This document shows positions 19,994 through 31,019 of a stretch of 64,000 bases of DNA, piece by piece (within the stretch, counting starts at the first letter, position 1; each line of letters begins with the position of its first letter). The notes beneath the pieces were generated by a model, which saw only the letters and a program-made list of their open reading frames with translations, made no database searches and was not told the DNA's origin. The translations under genes were made by a program, and so were the position numbers. This DNA comes from Lonicera japonica (Eukaryota; Streptophyta; Magnoliopsida; Dipsacales; Caprifoliaceae). The stretch spans positions 31,650,833 to 31,714,832 of the forward strand of contig CM038466.1 of NCBI GenBank assembly GCA_021464415.1. The letters run 5' to 3'.

Positions 19994-22800
19994 CTACGTA
20001 CCACAACTAGGTTTTTTTCTCTTCCTTTTAGGTCTCTCATCCCTCTCAACTCCTGCATGGGTGTATGCCTTTACACCTTCACCTCTGCTCTTGCCCCTAC
20101 CCCTCGGTCTAGTTCTCCCTCGACCTATACCAATAAGTACCACAGGCACATATGCAACCTCTGCTATGACCAACTTTGTCAATCCCTCAGCATGCTTTGT
20201 AGGTATAAGAGTTGATAAAGTACCAGCGGAAGCTGCTGCTACACGTCAGGTGAAGTAAATGATTAGTCTATTGTCAATATACTCACATAATGTTGCATGT
20301 CAATATCATCGAATATAGTTGGGAGTGTAGAAAAGTATGTCGTACTGAGCTATGATAAGCTAGCGCGCGGTGGTGAAGATAATGTAGAAGGCTATGATAA
20401 GATGGGGTCTGGTGGGGAAAGTAACATATCAGGCTGTGATAAGCTGGAGGGCAGTGGAGAAGAAAACATAGTAGTAACATTGGTAGTGGTGGGTAACTTA
20501 GTACTAGTAGTGGGCTGTGGTAAGCTAGGGGCAGTGGGAAAAAAAACGTAATAGTACAAGTAGCTAGTGGGCTGTGATAAGCTGGGGTCTAGTAGGGAAG
20601 ATAATGTGGTAGTACTACTGGGCTGTGATAAAGTAGGGTCTAGTGGGGAAGAGATATGATGTGTAGAGGTAGATGGACCGGCATCAAATGAAGATAACGT
20701 AATATGCGGTGATGAGACGTCGATCGGTGGTGAAGATAACGTAGCAGGCTGTGAGGATGACGTACCCTTACTGAGACACTTCTAATGACGGCGAGAAGGT
20801 CGTGGGACCGGCTTCGATATAAGGTCATGGACTTGTAATAGATCAACAGATAACTGGAACTCCTAACGCACCCTAACAAGAGCAGTATGTGCCAAGTCAG
20901 ATATCTCCTTCGATGTGGGATCTCATGTGATCGCTCACATAGGATGGTTCAGTACTAATGCATATATTTTAGCAAGTGCATTACCTTGTACCATGAAAGT
21001 ACAATATAAGTATCAAATTAAGATTAAAAAAATTTGGAAATTACATATAGACCCATTATAAATAGAATTTACCAGTATCTCCAAAGTGACTCCTACTGGC
21101 TTGGGACCAAACTCGGGAGGCTTTTCTGGAGCCGCAATTATGAATTGTTGAGCAACAGTAAGAAACCATGCCATGTAAAGATGATCATATTGAATCGGGA
21201 CCTGCAAGGCATCCGTGGTGACTACATGCTCGATCGTGTCGATGATCCTAAAAGGTAATGAAATCGCGGTGATACTAAGTCCAATCAATGGGATCCCCTT
21301 GACCTCTCCCTTTAGGTCCGTATCATGCAGGTGTTCACTTGTGTCAAAATCCACAGGGATATTATATTGTAAATCAAATTATGGCATCATTCTGTCGGGG
21401 ACGTGCCACTCCACTATTTCAAAGCAAATATGGGGTGACCACATCTGTTATATAGCCTAGCCACCAACATAATAGGGAGGTAATGCTGCCATAACATGTG
21501 TGGTGTATGGCTACCGAATCATTTGCAAATTATAAAATACAACTTATGAATATTCAAAATTACATCAACACAATAATTAAACATAAAGTAAATTAGTAAT
21601 TTTTCAAAAATATGGCAGAGTTTAATTTGTTTCTATAGCAATCCAATATTTTTATATTCACCAGTTTAACAATTTTATTACATATACCAAACAACTTCAT
21701 CTCCTAATCAATGAAAATTAATTTATGCATAGTTGTCGCCAACGTAATCATAAAAACAAATATAGTGAGCTAACAATCTATCTGCTCCATTTGCATACTA
21801 ATTAATTTTTATTAATTATGATTAATATTCAATACAATTACCTGCTCGGCTCGCATACGATTTAACTGGTCCCTATAGTAAGTCAAAACATGTATCGGAG
21901 TTCGATCCAAAAAAACCTCGTCCGCCACCTGTATTTAGTAAATAGATGGCCTGAAAATGAAGTCATGGCATATATATATTTACAACAGTTTTGTTATATA
22001 TCATCAAACCTGACTCCATGTGGTAGTCTATCAATATAAATAACATCCTCCTTCTCAATAGCTACACCGACCCGTCGGGAGCGAATGTGCGAAAATCGAT
22101 CCCAATACCACAACTAACAACAAATTAAAACTTTTAATTGTCAACCATATAAATTTAAAATAGAATATTCAAAATTAAGTCATTTAGATTATTTTATACT
22201 TGCAACAATATCAGTGGACCTACAATATGCTTTGATCTAATACAATGGCCACGGCACATTTCTATGTACAACATCACAAGTGCTGCACCCCCCAACTATA
22301 ATGGCCCACTGTATTCAAATCATAAAGCAATGGGAATAACGATAGTTTGACAAACGCCAAGGACTTGTCAGCTAAAATAGATCCGCCTAGGCACTGAATA
22401 ATCTACGCTCGTGTGTATCGGTCGACAATAACATCATCGGCATCATTGACAGGTATCTCGCGAAAAGTATCGGCTATCCAAGAAAGTTTCGGCTTCTAAT
22501 TCCTTAGAGCGTGGACTGGTGGTCGGATGCCCAGTACACGTTCACAACGTCGGCCATAAGGGTATCAAATGGAGGGATAGTAACTGCAATGCCATCAATT
22601 GGCAATCCAAGCAATATAGCCACATCCTGAAGTGTGCTACTGCACTCCCCGACCAGTAGATGAAACGTATGCGTTTCTTGCCGCCACCGCTCGACCATAG
22701 CTGTAATCAATGCGTGGTCGTATTGAATGTGACCTATACGGTATACTCTGTAGAACCCTGCTCGTAGTAATATGTTAAGTCCTCTGTGAAGATTTGCTTT
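19994..22800 (-). pseudogene. MAIN-like plant mobile domain gene, copy A
   Basis: Minus-strand blocks follow the order of PMD proteins: NILLRAGFYRVYRIGHIQYD, then DHALITAMVERWRQETHTFH, LLVGECSSTLQDVAILLG and LPIDG (22800-22504); GAALVMLYIEMCRGHC with KHIVGPLILLQ before a GTATAA donor (about 22290-22200); WYWDRFSHIRSRRVGVAIEK (about 22110); VFLDRTPIHVLTYYRDQLNR before a GTAATT donor (about 21930-21840); ICFEIVEWHVPDRMM and DTIEHVVTTDALQVPIQYD (about 21430-21060); a Ser/Pro/Thr-rich repetitive linker (about 20660-20290); and a basic tail with GRGRTRPRGRGKSRGEG and RPKRKRKKPSCGT ending at TAG 19996-19994. In-frame stops between and inside blocks mark it as a pseudogene. It belongs to a different PMD subgroup from the gene at 4291-6987. 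The link to the neighbouring MULE is inferred from position. Confidence 0.78.
20290..20660 (-). repeat. Degenerate repeats coding a Ser/Pro linker
   Basis: On the plus strand, diverged units of roughly 45 bp with GGCTGTGATAAG.TGGGGTC and GGTGGGGAAGATAA recur about six times. Read on minus they give variants of SSPP..LSQP, a low-complexity linker before the basic tail of the MAIN-like protein. The same array is in copy B at about 43500-43870. Confidence 0.6.
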
Positions 22801-22992
22801 CGCTTTGAATCTGCCATAGCTCTTATAGAATACTCTATGGTGAAGCTTGCCTCTTCAGTTTTGAACCCACGATACACCATGGTTAATTATGTCGTTAAAC
22901 ACGCCTTCTTAATTTCCAACCCGCAACCTTTCGCTAATGAGAGGGGTGTACTTACAACTGAGTTAGAAGCTCATGTGCCTCCTTTTTTTTAA

Positions 22993-24066
22993 CGTGAAAT
23001 ATATCCCCAGACTTGTTACAGAAAACAAGATTTGCATAAAGAGTATAACAAAATTAATGATATGATGTTTTCAGTGTTCTTGCTACTTTCATATAAACAT
23101 GAATACAATTGTACATCTAGCAGGTGAGCATTGATTATCTAACAAAGCCTATTGATGTCGTCAAACAGATGTGCTGAATCCTTAAGCCAGGCGGCATGGC
23201 TATAATAAGGAAACTTAATCTACTTTTAGAATAATATGATAATTAAACAGATGCAAATGAAAACTGATTAAGATTTAACAATCTATTAATTCGCTTTTAT
23301 GGTACGTGTCAGCTTCTCGAATGGCTGCTTTTTGACAAAGGCAATCTCTGCATGGACGTCAACTGGTGATGCGGAACATGTTATGATAGTCAGGGCTTAT
23401 TTCCATTATGCTGGTGGATTTGAACCTCCTCAGGTTTGTAATTTACATACATCCCAATTTTATATTTCAAATATATAACGTGGCGTTTGGTTTTTCTTAA
23501 AAATGCATTGATTATACTTTCTCATTTTTATCTTAGCCTAGACTATACCTTTGTTTGGTTAACTGAAAACTCGCTGTAGTTGAAACTGTTTTCAACGGAA
23601 AGAATATTTCATGTAAATGAAATGTATTTTACTTGTTGGGTTGGTATCAGGAAACACGATAATCGAATAATTACTCTCTGGTGTGTAGTTAGTTTGCATC
23701 AAAATGTGGAAAACAGTAGAAAAGTAACCCGCAGTCTTTTCATTTAAAATGCCAATCAAACATAGTGACATACTCTCTTAAACATGAATCATGTAACCAC
23801 TAGTACTACATTTTACTACAAAGGAATATATATTATTCAACCACACTACTAACATAAACTCGCACCAAACAAAACATAGCCATCACTTCTCTCAAAAAGG
23901 AACAATATTATATACTGAGCAGTTTACCTGACCAAATTTTATAAATTAAATAATGTGATAGACACATATTGTCCGTCATTTATAAGAGTCTCACAGGATA
24001 ATCAATTATAGTCATTGCATTATTTTGTCTACAAAATTTGATCAGGTAAACTGATTAGAAGTAGTA
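22993..24066. other. Intergenic between PMD remnant and tetraspanin 3' end
   Basis: Mostly AT-rich with no recognised gene. One coding-like stretch on plus begins with an ATG near 23300 (MVRVSFSNGCFLTKAISAWT, then VMIVRAYFHYAGGFEPPQ) and ends at CAG|GTTTG near 23432, which looks like an exon with a 5' splice site. It recurs as 48201-48335 in copy B. I do not recognise it. Confidence 0.4.
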
Positions 24067-27000
24067 TTAGTCGTTTAGAGAACTTTCAGGTGGGAGTTTG
24101 CTTGGGAATGATATCATGGACTTGCCAAAACCCCCACCACTCTCTGCATTTTTTAAAGCACCGCAAGCAATTAGATAGACAGAAATTAGAATAACAATAG
24201 CCACAATGAGAATAACATTAGCCTTCCTCCATTCATTCCTTAGTATACCCAATAAACCAGCCTTGCAAGAATCACAGCCATAGCACAATTGGGTCGGGTC
24301 ATTACTCCAGATATAGCAGTCGGGGTCGGCAACTGGGCTAACCGGGTTTACCCATGTTGTTGGGTTCACGTATTGGTACCCACACATTGTTGGTGGCTTG
24401 CAACAACCCGACTGTAAATCGCAATTGAAAAAATAAAATAAAATGTTTGTCACAATATATATACTTTATTTTCGGTATTAAGATATATAAGAGATTTTAT
24501 TTTTAAGTACAAACTTACTTAACAATAAAAACTAACATATCAATGTGTCAATTACTGATTAGTTATAATGGATTGTGATAAGATTATTTTAACTAATACA
24601 TGGTGACCACATTTGATATATCACTTTTTATGTCAGATATTTATATATACTTAAAATTGTTGTTTTAATTTACTCAAAACCTAATTTGATCTAAGTGACT
24701 AGAAGTTCGAAAGGATTATTTGCGAGTGCAAGAAAGTGAATGCAAAAGTGTACGGCACACAAAATTTATTAAACTTTGGTAAAACTAAGGTAGTTTTTGA
24801 AAGTATTTACACACATAGTACACTTTTCAAATATTTAGTTAAATAAAACAATTAATTAGACTAAAGTTTGAGAAGAGACCTGAGACTAGAGTACTGTTTT
24901 AGAACATAATTCTATTAGGAATAACCAATTAAGAAAAAGGTGTGAATGTGATCAAGGAAATATATCTCTACAGCACTGGCTCCGTTAGTAGAGAATAATA
25001 GATCATCGGAATCTATATTTAGAAATATATATATATATATATATATATGGGAGAATCTGTAATATAATATATAGATTATCGATCCTTCGGACGGATAATG
25101 TAAATGTAGTTCAAAACTTCAAACCGGCCTAGGAGGCCCCATGACCAACAATTTGTCGATAATAGTTAGCTCAAATCCTTAATTTCACATGAAAAATTGT
25201 AAAATTCAACATGAGTATATAAGTACGAGAGTGTAATATATAATAATGAGGCATTTTAAAATAAAATCCCAAACGCGTGGTCCAATAATATTTAAATTAG
25301 GGATCATATCGCAAATTGATGAGTCCAGTCGGTACCTTAGGTCGAGCCCATGTTCATCAATGTTTTTGTTGAGATAGTTTCGCTTATGCTTCTAGTATTT
25401 TCTACTTGTGATGGTATGAACTGTTGGATGCATGTCTTTTATCACACTCAGCGCCTTCTTTTTCCTTCTTCTTGACGCATTTTTCTTACTTTCGCTAACT
25501 ATAGTCTCCTGTGTAGAAAAATCATGATTCCGCATATTATTTTAAATAGCTTGTGAATTTTTGCTAGAATTTAACTAAGTCTATGTAGATCGAAGGTTGT
25601 TTTTCCTTCTGGCTTAACCTAAATTTTTAAACACATTACTCGGGAGATTAATTTCCACATTGACTATTAAAAAAAATCATTTAAGTTCGAACATGTATCA
25701 TTACTCAAAGAACATAAACAAATGAAATTCAAAGGGTTATTGCTAAATACACAAACAATACGCTTAAAATTTATAACACAAAATAAATTTCATTGATCAA
25801 GAACTATGACCACCTAGACTTTGAAATAGTTGCTGATCAATCCAAACACATTATTTTGTGTACTATCTTTTTTAAATCTACTACTAAATATTAAGTGAAC
25901 ATTATTTTGTGTACTATCTTTTTTAGATCTATTACTAAATATTAAGTGAGATGAGTTCGTACTTTTGAGCCATATTTGAAATTAAAAATTACTGTTCATT
26001 AACTTAAAAAATAATAAGAGATTTAACTATATATGAAAAACTAAGTCGTAATTCGTGCCAAAGCTACTATTAACTGTCGAAAAAAATCAAGAATTTCAAC
26101 TACACAATTCTTTATTTATTATATATTTTTCAAATAAAAACACTATTGCTCCTTATTACTTAGATAGAAAGATGAATCTAGGCTAGCTTTACCAGTTGAT
26201 TGATTAGAGTTGCACCAAAATTTATAGAAAGAGCAATAGTTTGAATTTCTCACACGTACCCCTTCTACTACCTAATGTAATAATGACCATAAGCCTAATC
26301 ATTATTCCAAAGTGCAACGTTGCCTTCTATAAAATTAATCTTTATCTTATGTAATTATGCTAAGATTGATTGATTATGTTAAATCCAAACTTTATGTTTC
26401 GGATTACTTTATTTAAATAAAATAGAATGTTCAATAGAGAAGGAACATATATTATGTGGGCCCACTAGTCCACTAACACAAACACTCAGGATCCATAAAT
26501 CTTTGAAGTAATTATTCTATTTTTAAACTTTAAAAACGTAGCCCTACAATAAAAATTAAAAAGCTGTTATTTATGCACACTAAAATATTTGTTATAGTTT
26601 ATTTTATTTAATCGGTTTTTAAACATTATATTTAAGAGTTAAACTATTGTCAAGTATAAAAGATATTTTGATATATGTCTATAGAAATCCTGAAAATTAA
26701 TTAGACTTTGTGAATATAGATTAAACATTAATCGCAGGCCTTCTCGATCTTTTTTTTTGGTTTACCACATGCATATCGCTGCGAACAATTTTAAATCAAT
26801 AATTTTTAAGGGAATGTTAAAGCCATGTTTGGATTCATATTCTTGTGTGTATAACCATTAACTTGTACCTCTATACTAAAGAGTTGTAGCTTACATGGAC
26901 AATATATACCATTATAGTTACACTGCCCTTAATATAATTATGACTTAATGTTTGAATTTAATTTATATTTCTTAGAACTTATTGGTTTGTTTGTTTAAAA

Positions 27001-28077
27001 AAATAAAAGTGAATGTATTAGTTTTGTCATAATTCATAATTTAGAACGTAATTTTTTTTCTTATCATAAATTTTAATATTTCAATTATATTTCAAAAAGA
27101 AAAGGTGAAATTTTAATACAAAATCGAAGAAGTATTTTTACTTTTGGAATGTCAACAGAGACTTATCCCGAGCACTTGAGTGTGTAAATTTTTATTACTC
27201 TTTGGCCGGTGAAAACATTGGCATAGTCAAATATAGTGATCGATATATTTAAAACATTTATTTATCAAAGTACTTTGACCAACTTTGTTGCATCCCACGT
27301 GTGGCTATGTCAAATTTTCTAATTGCTATTTTATCCTTACGTTTTATTCTTGTAAGTTTTTGAGTTGCATTAATTTTTACCGTCGCATTTTACCTTTGCA
27401 AACTCTTTTTTCTTAAAAGTTTGTTCATAACAAGATTCAAACGCTTATCACTAAATAATTTAAACGAATACTTAACCACCAGATGATTTTGTTAAATTAT
27501 TTTCTTTAAATTATATACATGCATATCTGCGTGAAGTAGTTTAGTTGTTGTTAAAAGTGCGTAAAAGACTTGCCTGAAGAGGAGATAGATGGGAAGCAAA
27601 GAACTGCTCAGCAGACACAAAATCACCACCCCTTTGAAGCTGCTCACAAACATGATTCTCAACAAGACAAACCCTAATCTTCCCCCAACTATCATCCGCA
27701 ACAACATGCTCCCTAAGCCAAGCAGAGAACCCGCCCAACCGATACTCCTCGAAGCTCCGGCCAACAATGGAATACTCGCCAGAGGGCCGAGTAACGACGA
27801 TAGCCAGAAGTAGGAGAGAGAGGGAGAGGATGATCAAGATTGCCGCGAAGCAGAGGTAGAGGGATAGGAGAGTGGGCTTCTTGAAGTAGGAGCCAATGAA
27901 GCCGGTTAAGGAGATGAGGAGGAAGAGTGAGCCGAGGGTGATGATGGGCCAGAAAAGGAAGTGGATGCAGTGGCTGGATGGCTGGGAGGAGAGCCAGATG
28001 CCTGAGGTTAGGATGGGGATTGAAGACATTATGGAGATGAAGTTTAGGAGTGCTGTTAAGTTGTTGCTTATTGCCAT
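24067..28077 (-). CDS. Tetraspanin (TET8-like), copy A
   Basis: Two exons, 28077-27574 and 24411-24067, give a 282-residue protein, close to the roughly 270-280 typical of plant tetraspanins. The ATG at 28077-28075 (MAISNN) fits the family start. Four membrane segments lie near residues 8-28, 40-62, 70-95 and 233-253. The large extracellular loop has the plant signature GCCKPP (170-175), followed by YVNPTTW and conserved cysteines (178, 200, 211, 214, 217). The C-terminal tail is cytoplasmic. Plant tetraspanins organise membrane microdomains and mark extracellular vesicles. The exon junction falls at LQ|SGCCKPP in phase 0. The donor is GC (CAG|GCAAGT), not GT, and the 3162-bp intron is long. 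The promoter TATA box is at 28154-28145. The frame is intact. It differs from copy B at six residues. Confidence 0.92.
24412..27573 (-). other. Tetraspanin intron with GC-AG borders, copy A
   Basis: 3162 bp of AT-rich sequence. Donor CAG|GCAAGT at 27573, acceptor TTACAG at 24412. It contains an (AT)n run at about 25029-25048. A short direct repeat, ATTATTTTGTGTACTATCTTTTTTA(A/G)ATCTA in consensus, lies near 25850 and 25905. No gene was seen inside on either strand. Confidence 0.75.
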
Positions 28078-28144
28078 TTTCAATTTTTTTTTAGTGAGAG
28101 AAAGGGAAAATATTATACGGGAGAGAGGATGAAGAGAGGGAGGA

Positions 28145-28154
28145 TTTTATATAT
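28145..28154 (-). promoter_or_regulatory. TATA box of tetraspanin copy A
   Basis: Minus strand ATATATAAAA about 70 bp upstream of the ATG, followed by a CT-rich leader (CCTCCCTCTCTTCATCC) typical of plant core promoters. Confidence 0.65.
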
Positions 28155-28243
28155 GGAAGTGGGAGAGAGACGGGGAATATCTGGTAGTGGGGTGGGGAGA
28201 TTTGTGCCCAGTGTTTGATTTAAATGGTTGGTTGGGGGTGGGG

Positions 28244-28245
<2 letters not shown>

Positions 28246-28282
<37 letters not shown>
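28246..28282 (+). repeat. 37-bp poly-G tract upstream of tetraspanin A
   Basis: An uninterrupted run of 37 G on plus (C on the tetraspanin sense strand), about 170 bp upstream of its ATG and roughly 90 bp upstream of the TATA box. Copy B has a 17-G run at the corresponding place. Capable of G-quadruplex formation; the exact length may be unreliable in sequencing. Confidence 0.9.
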
Positions 28283-28283
<1 letters not shown>

Positions 28284-28430
28284 GGATAGGCGCAATTTTT
28301 ATTTGTTTCTATACCAGGGATTATTCAATAATATAATTTATTTATTTTTTTTATTATACAATTTTACAGCAATCATAACGAAATGTGGACATACAACTAT
28401 CATAAATATTTGGACGTACTACAACAACTA

Positions 28431-28898
28431 GGGGTTTGCACGGTTCAATTAATCGAATCGTCAAAACGGCTAAAACTGACTTGGGCAATCAATTTGGACC
28501 TTGGGCCTAAATTATTGATTTGGGCCAAAGATTTATATTATTTGAAAATTTTTAAATGTTTTTTGATCTTATATGCCTTCTTTTCTTGTTGAATGTTTGG
28601 GCATTTGATTTGATTAAATATTTATTATTCTTGAGCTTTCTTTTTAATTTTTTAACCTATATTATTTTTAAAGAAAATAGCTCATTAGTTAAATACACCG
28701 AACCAATAGAAGAATAATAACTGTACTAGTCGGTTCGATTTTCTATTTTTGTTGGTTTTATACACCAAAAAACCAATAACCGAACTGACTTACTTTAGTT
28801 ATCATATTTCTTAACCAAACTGCAAATTTTGAAAAACCGCTCAGTTCGACTTGGTTCAAGCTAGTTTGCTTTGGTTTTTCAGTTTTTTGCACAGCCCT
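28431..28898. mobile_element. hAT-type MITE, copy A
   Basis: 468 bp bounded by GGGGTTTGCACGG and TTTTTTGCACAGCCCT (imperfect inverted termini, core GTGCA/TGCAC) with an 8-bp target duplication, AACAACTA (28423-28430) and AACGACTA (28899-28906). An 8-bp duplication is characteristic of hAT elements. The interior has inverted phrases around CGGTT/AACCG and no coding capacity. Same site in copy B. Confidence 0.75.
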
Positions 28899-28906
28899 AA
28901 CGACTA

Positions 28907-30612
28907 GTACAGGTGGACAAAACAAAAGAGTTGATACCACGCGGGGCGGAACTGGCCTGGGCCCAGCGGGCTCCAGGCCTGCCCAAAATAATTTCTAACT
29001 ACCGTGCACAAAAAGAAGTTCTTTGCAATTCAGCCCACCCCAAGCCCACGTCCAGCCCATCCGGATATATTACTCACTTGGGCTTTGGCATGACAACTGC
29101 CATCCACTTTAGGATTTAAAATACTAACGTGTGTTCTTAATTAAAAAAAGAAGATAAAAAGACCTCTTCACAATTATTGACATATCGTTAATTCGTAATT
29201 TAAAGTAAGAATAACTAGTTGTTACAGAATACAAAGTTAGTGTTGGTATATCACTATTAGCATTTCAATAAAATATTTTAATACTTAATTTTATCACAAA
29301 TGTATGTAGAGTTTTTTTTTTAAATAAATAAATAAATTTATAGAAGTATATATGTATGTAGAGTTTTAATAATGTAAAAGTATGTTCACCGTGAATCAAA
29401 ACGAACCATTAGCTTGTTAAAAAAGTTTATTCTTAGTTTAACTCACCCCATTGAAAATCCTGATTCCGCCCTTAATATCACGTCTATCTGTATTAAATCC
29501 ATCCTTGACATCCTTATTTTAATTAACCTCCTTATTGAGAGGATAAAAAAATATGAACGAAAACAAAAACTCATTGATTTATGGGGAGACTGTACTTGGT
29601 GACCACACATTTAATATGTAAATTTTTATGTCAAGTATTTATATCTACCTAAAATTATTTAGGTTTTATATAAATGGGTAATATATACTAGATTCACTCA
29701 AAATATATAGAACTAGCGTGCACAAGTGAGTTGTCATGGAAGATTGTTGGTGGCCCTTTGACATATATAGGACTGACAAAATATATAGGACTGACAATTC
29801 ATCCACTTTATACAATTTTTTGTACATGTTTTTAGTGAATCTAGTATTTTTTTTTGCTATGAACATATTTTTAAAAGAAAGAGTAAAATGAAAGTTTATT
29901 GAGTTTCTAATATCAAATAATTAGAAGAAAAACTACTATCAAGGACTCGGAGACTCGTTACTTTAAAGAAAATTTGCAATATATTGATTTTCATCAAATT
30001 AAACAAAATATTGCAAAAAAAAAAAAAAAACCTGTGCCAAACTCCTAATATTTAAAACAAAAGTTCATGCATGCACGCATGATGCTTGCGTAACTTGGAT
30101 AAATATATTGAATATTAAAAAGTCTAATGCATATTCAGGCAATTGAAGTAAGTCATGATCTTACTATAAATAGATGGCTAGTGATTAGTAAGCCGCTCGT
30201 GGAAGTGTTGCGTTATGTATGATTTGATCTATGCATGAAGTGTTTATTTAACTTATTTTTGTTTAATTTAAAGTTTAGATCTATTGACCCTCTTCAACAC
30301 TCGTACATATTTAACAATCAAGGTGATGTGAGATTGAACATATCCCTCTATAAAGTCCCTTAGAGAATTTCTTTTTAAACTAAAAGTCTTACTTTCTTTT
30401 TCGAGATTTTTTAAATTAATATTCTCCCTTTTCTTTAATGATGTTTCAAATTGATAATTTTTAAAGTTTTTTTCTTCAAGATGTATCAAATTGCAATTGT
30501 CCTATATTTCTTTCGGTGCATATGTAACAACCTTAGTAATGTAGGCAAGTTGCGAACGTGCCTCAGTGTGACTGCAGTGAATGTTCACAAATTACACATT
30601 ATGATTATATAT
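28907..30612. other. Intergenic tail of duplication copy A
   Basis: AT-rich sequence upstream of the tetraspanin, shared with 53959-55321. It includes a poly-A run near 30016-30031. No gene, promoter or RNA was recognised. Confidence 0.5.
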
Positions 30613-30988
30613 TCTACATTATTTAGGTGAGATAAATTGATATAATGCAACAGTTTTTTTTTTCAACCCCATTAATTTTTTTAAGAATTCCGTTTTATAA
30701 TCCGGTATTGGGCTGTGGATGGAGTAGGTGTTGGAAAGTGGGCAGGGACTAAGTGGCTTCTTGTTTCGAGGGCTGTTTTGGATCCATTCACATATTTTTT
30801 TACATTTTATTATTTCTACAATTCGATTAATAAAATATTTTCAAAAAGCTGGAGAACTATGAAAAATACTATCAATTAAGAATTAACAAAAGTCAATCAA
30901 TATTTTATATGAATGAACTGAAATAAGTTTGCCTGAATTATCTGAGTCCTAGTGTTAGTCATTACGCAAATTTATTCTTATTATTATG

Positions 30989-31019
<31 letters not shown>

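Larger units (their letters stand above)
1..30612 (+). repeat. Segmental duplication, copy A
   Basis: This block matches 32862-55321 in the same order and orientation, with roughly 3-5% mismatch in the noncoding stretches compared by eye and less in the tetraspanin exons. Its left edge lies outside the window. Homology fades near 30612, after a shared stretch reading GAATGTTCACAAATTAC here and GAATGCTCACGAATTAC in copy B. Copy A differs from B mainly by the 9.68-kb LTR retrotransposon at 1186-10867. Shared TE insertions with identical target sites show that the copies descend from one already TE-loaded ancestor. An alternative that cannot be excluded is two alleles of a heterozygous plant joined in an assembly. 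Confidence 0.9.

Noticed and set aside
27589..28132. Plus-strand open frames over tetraspanin exon 1 (also 52626-53277)
   Set aside because: Antisense shadows of the tetraspanin coding strand. Their reading frames have no family match, while the minus strand has a complete tetraspanin.
28113..28295. Poly-proline open frame on minus and poly-glycine frame on plus
   Set aside because: Both are translations of the 37-G run, not genes.
30990..31013. TA-rich run as an origin or matrix attachment site
   Set aside because: A simple (TA)n microsatellite. Nothing else in the sequence supports a functional site.
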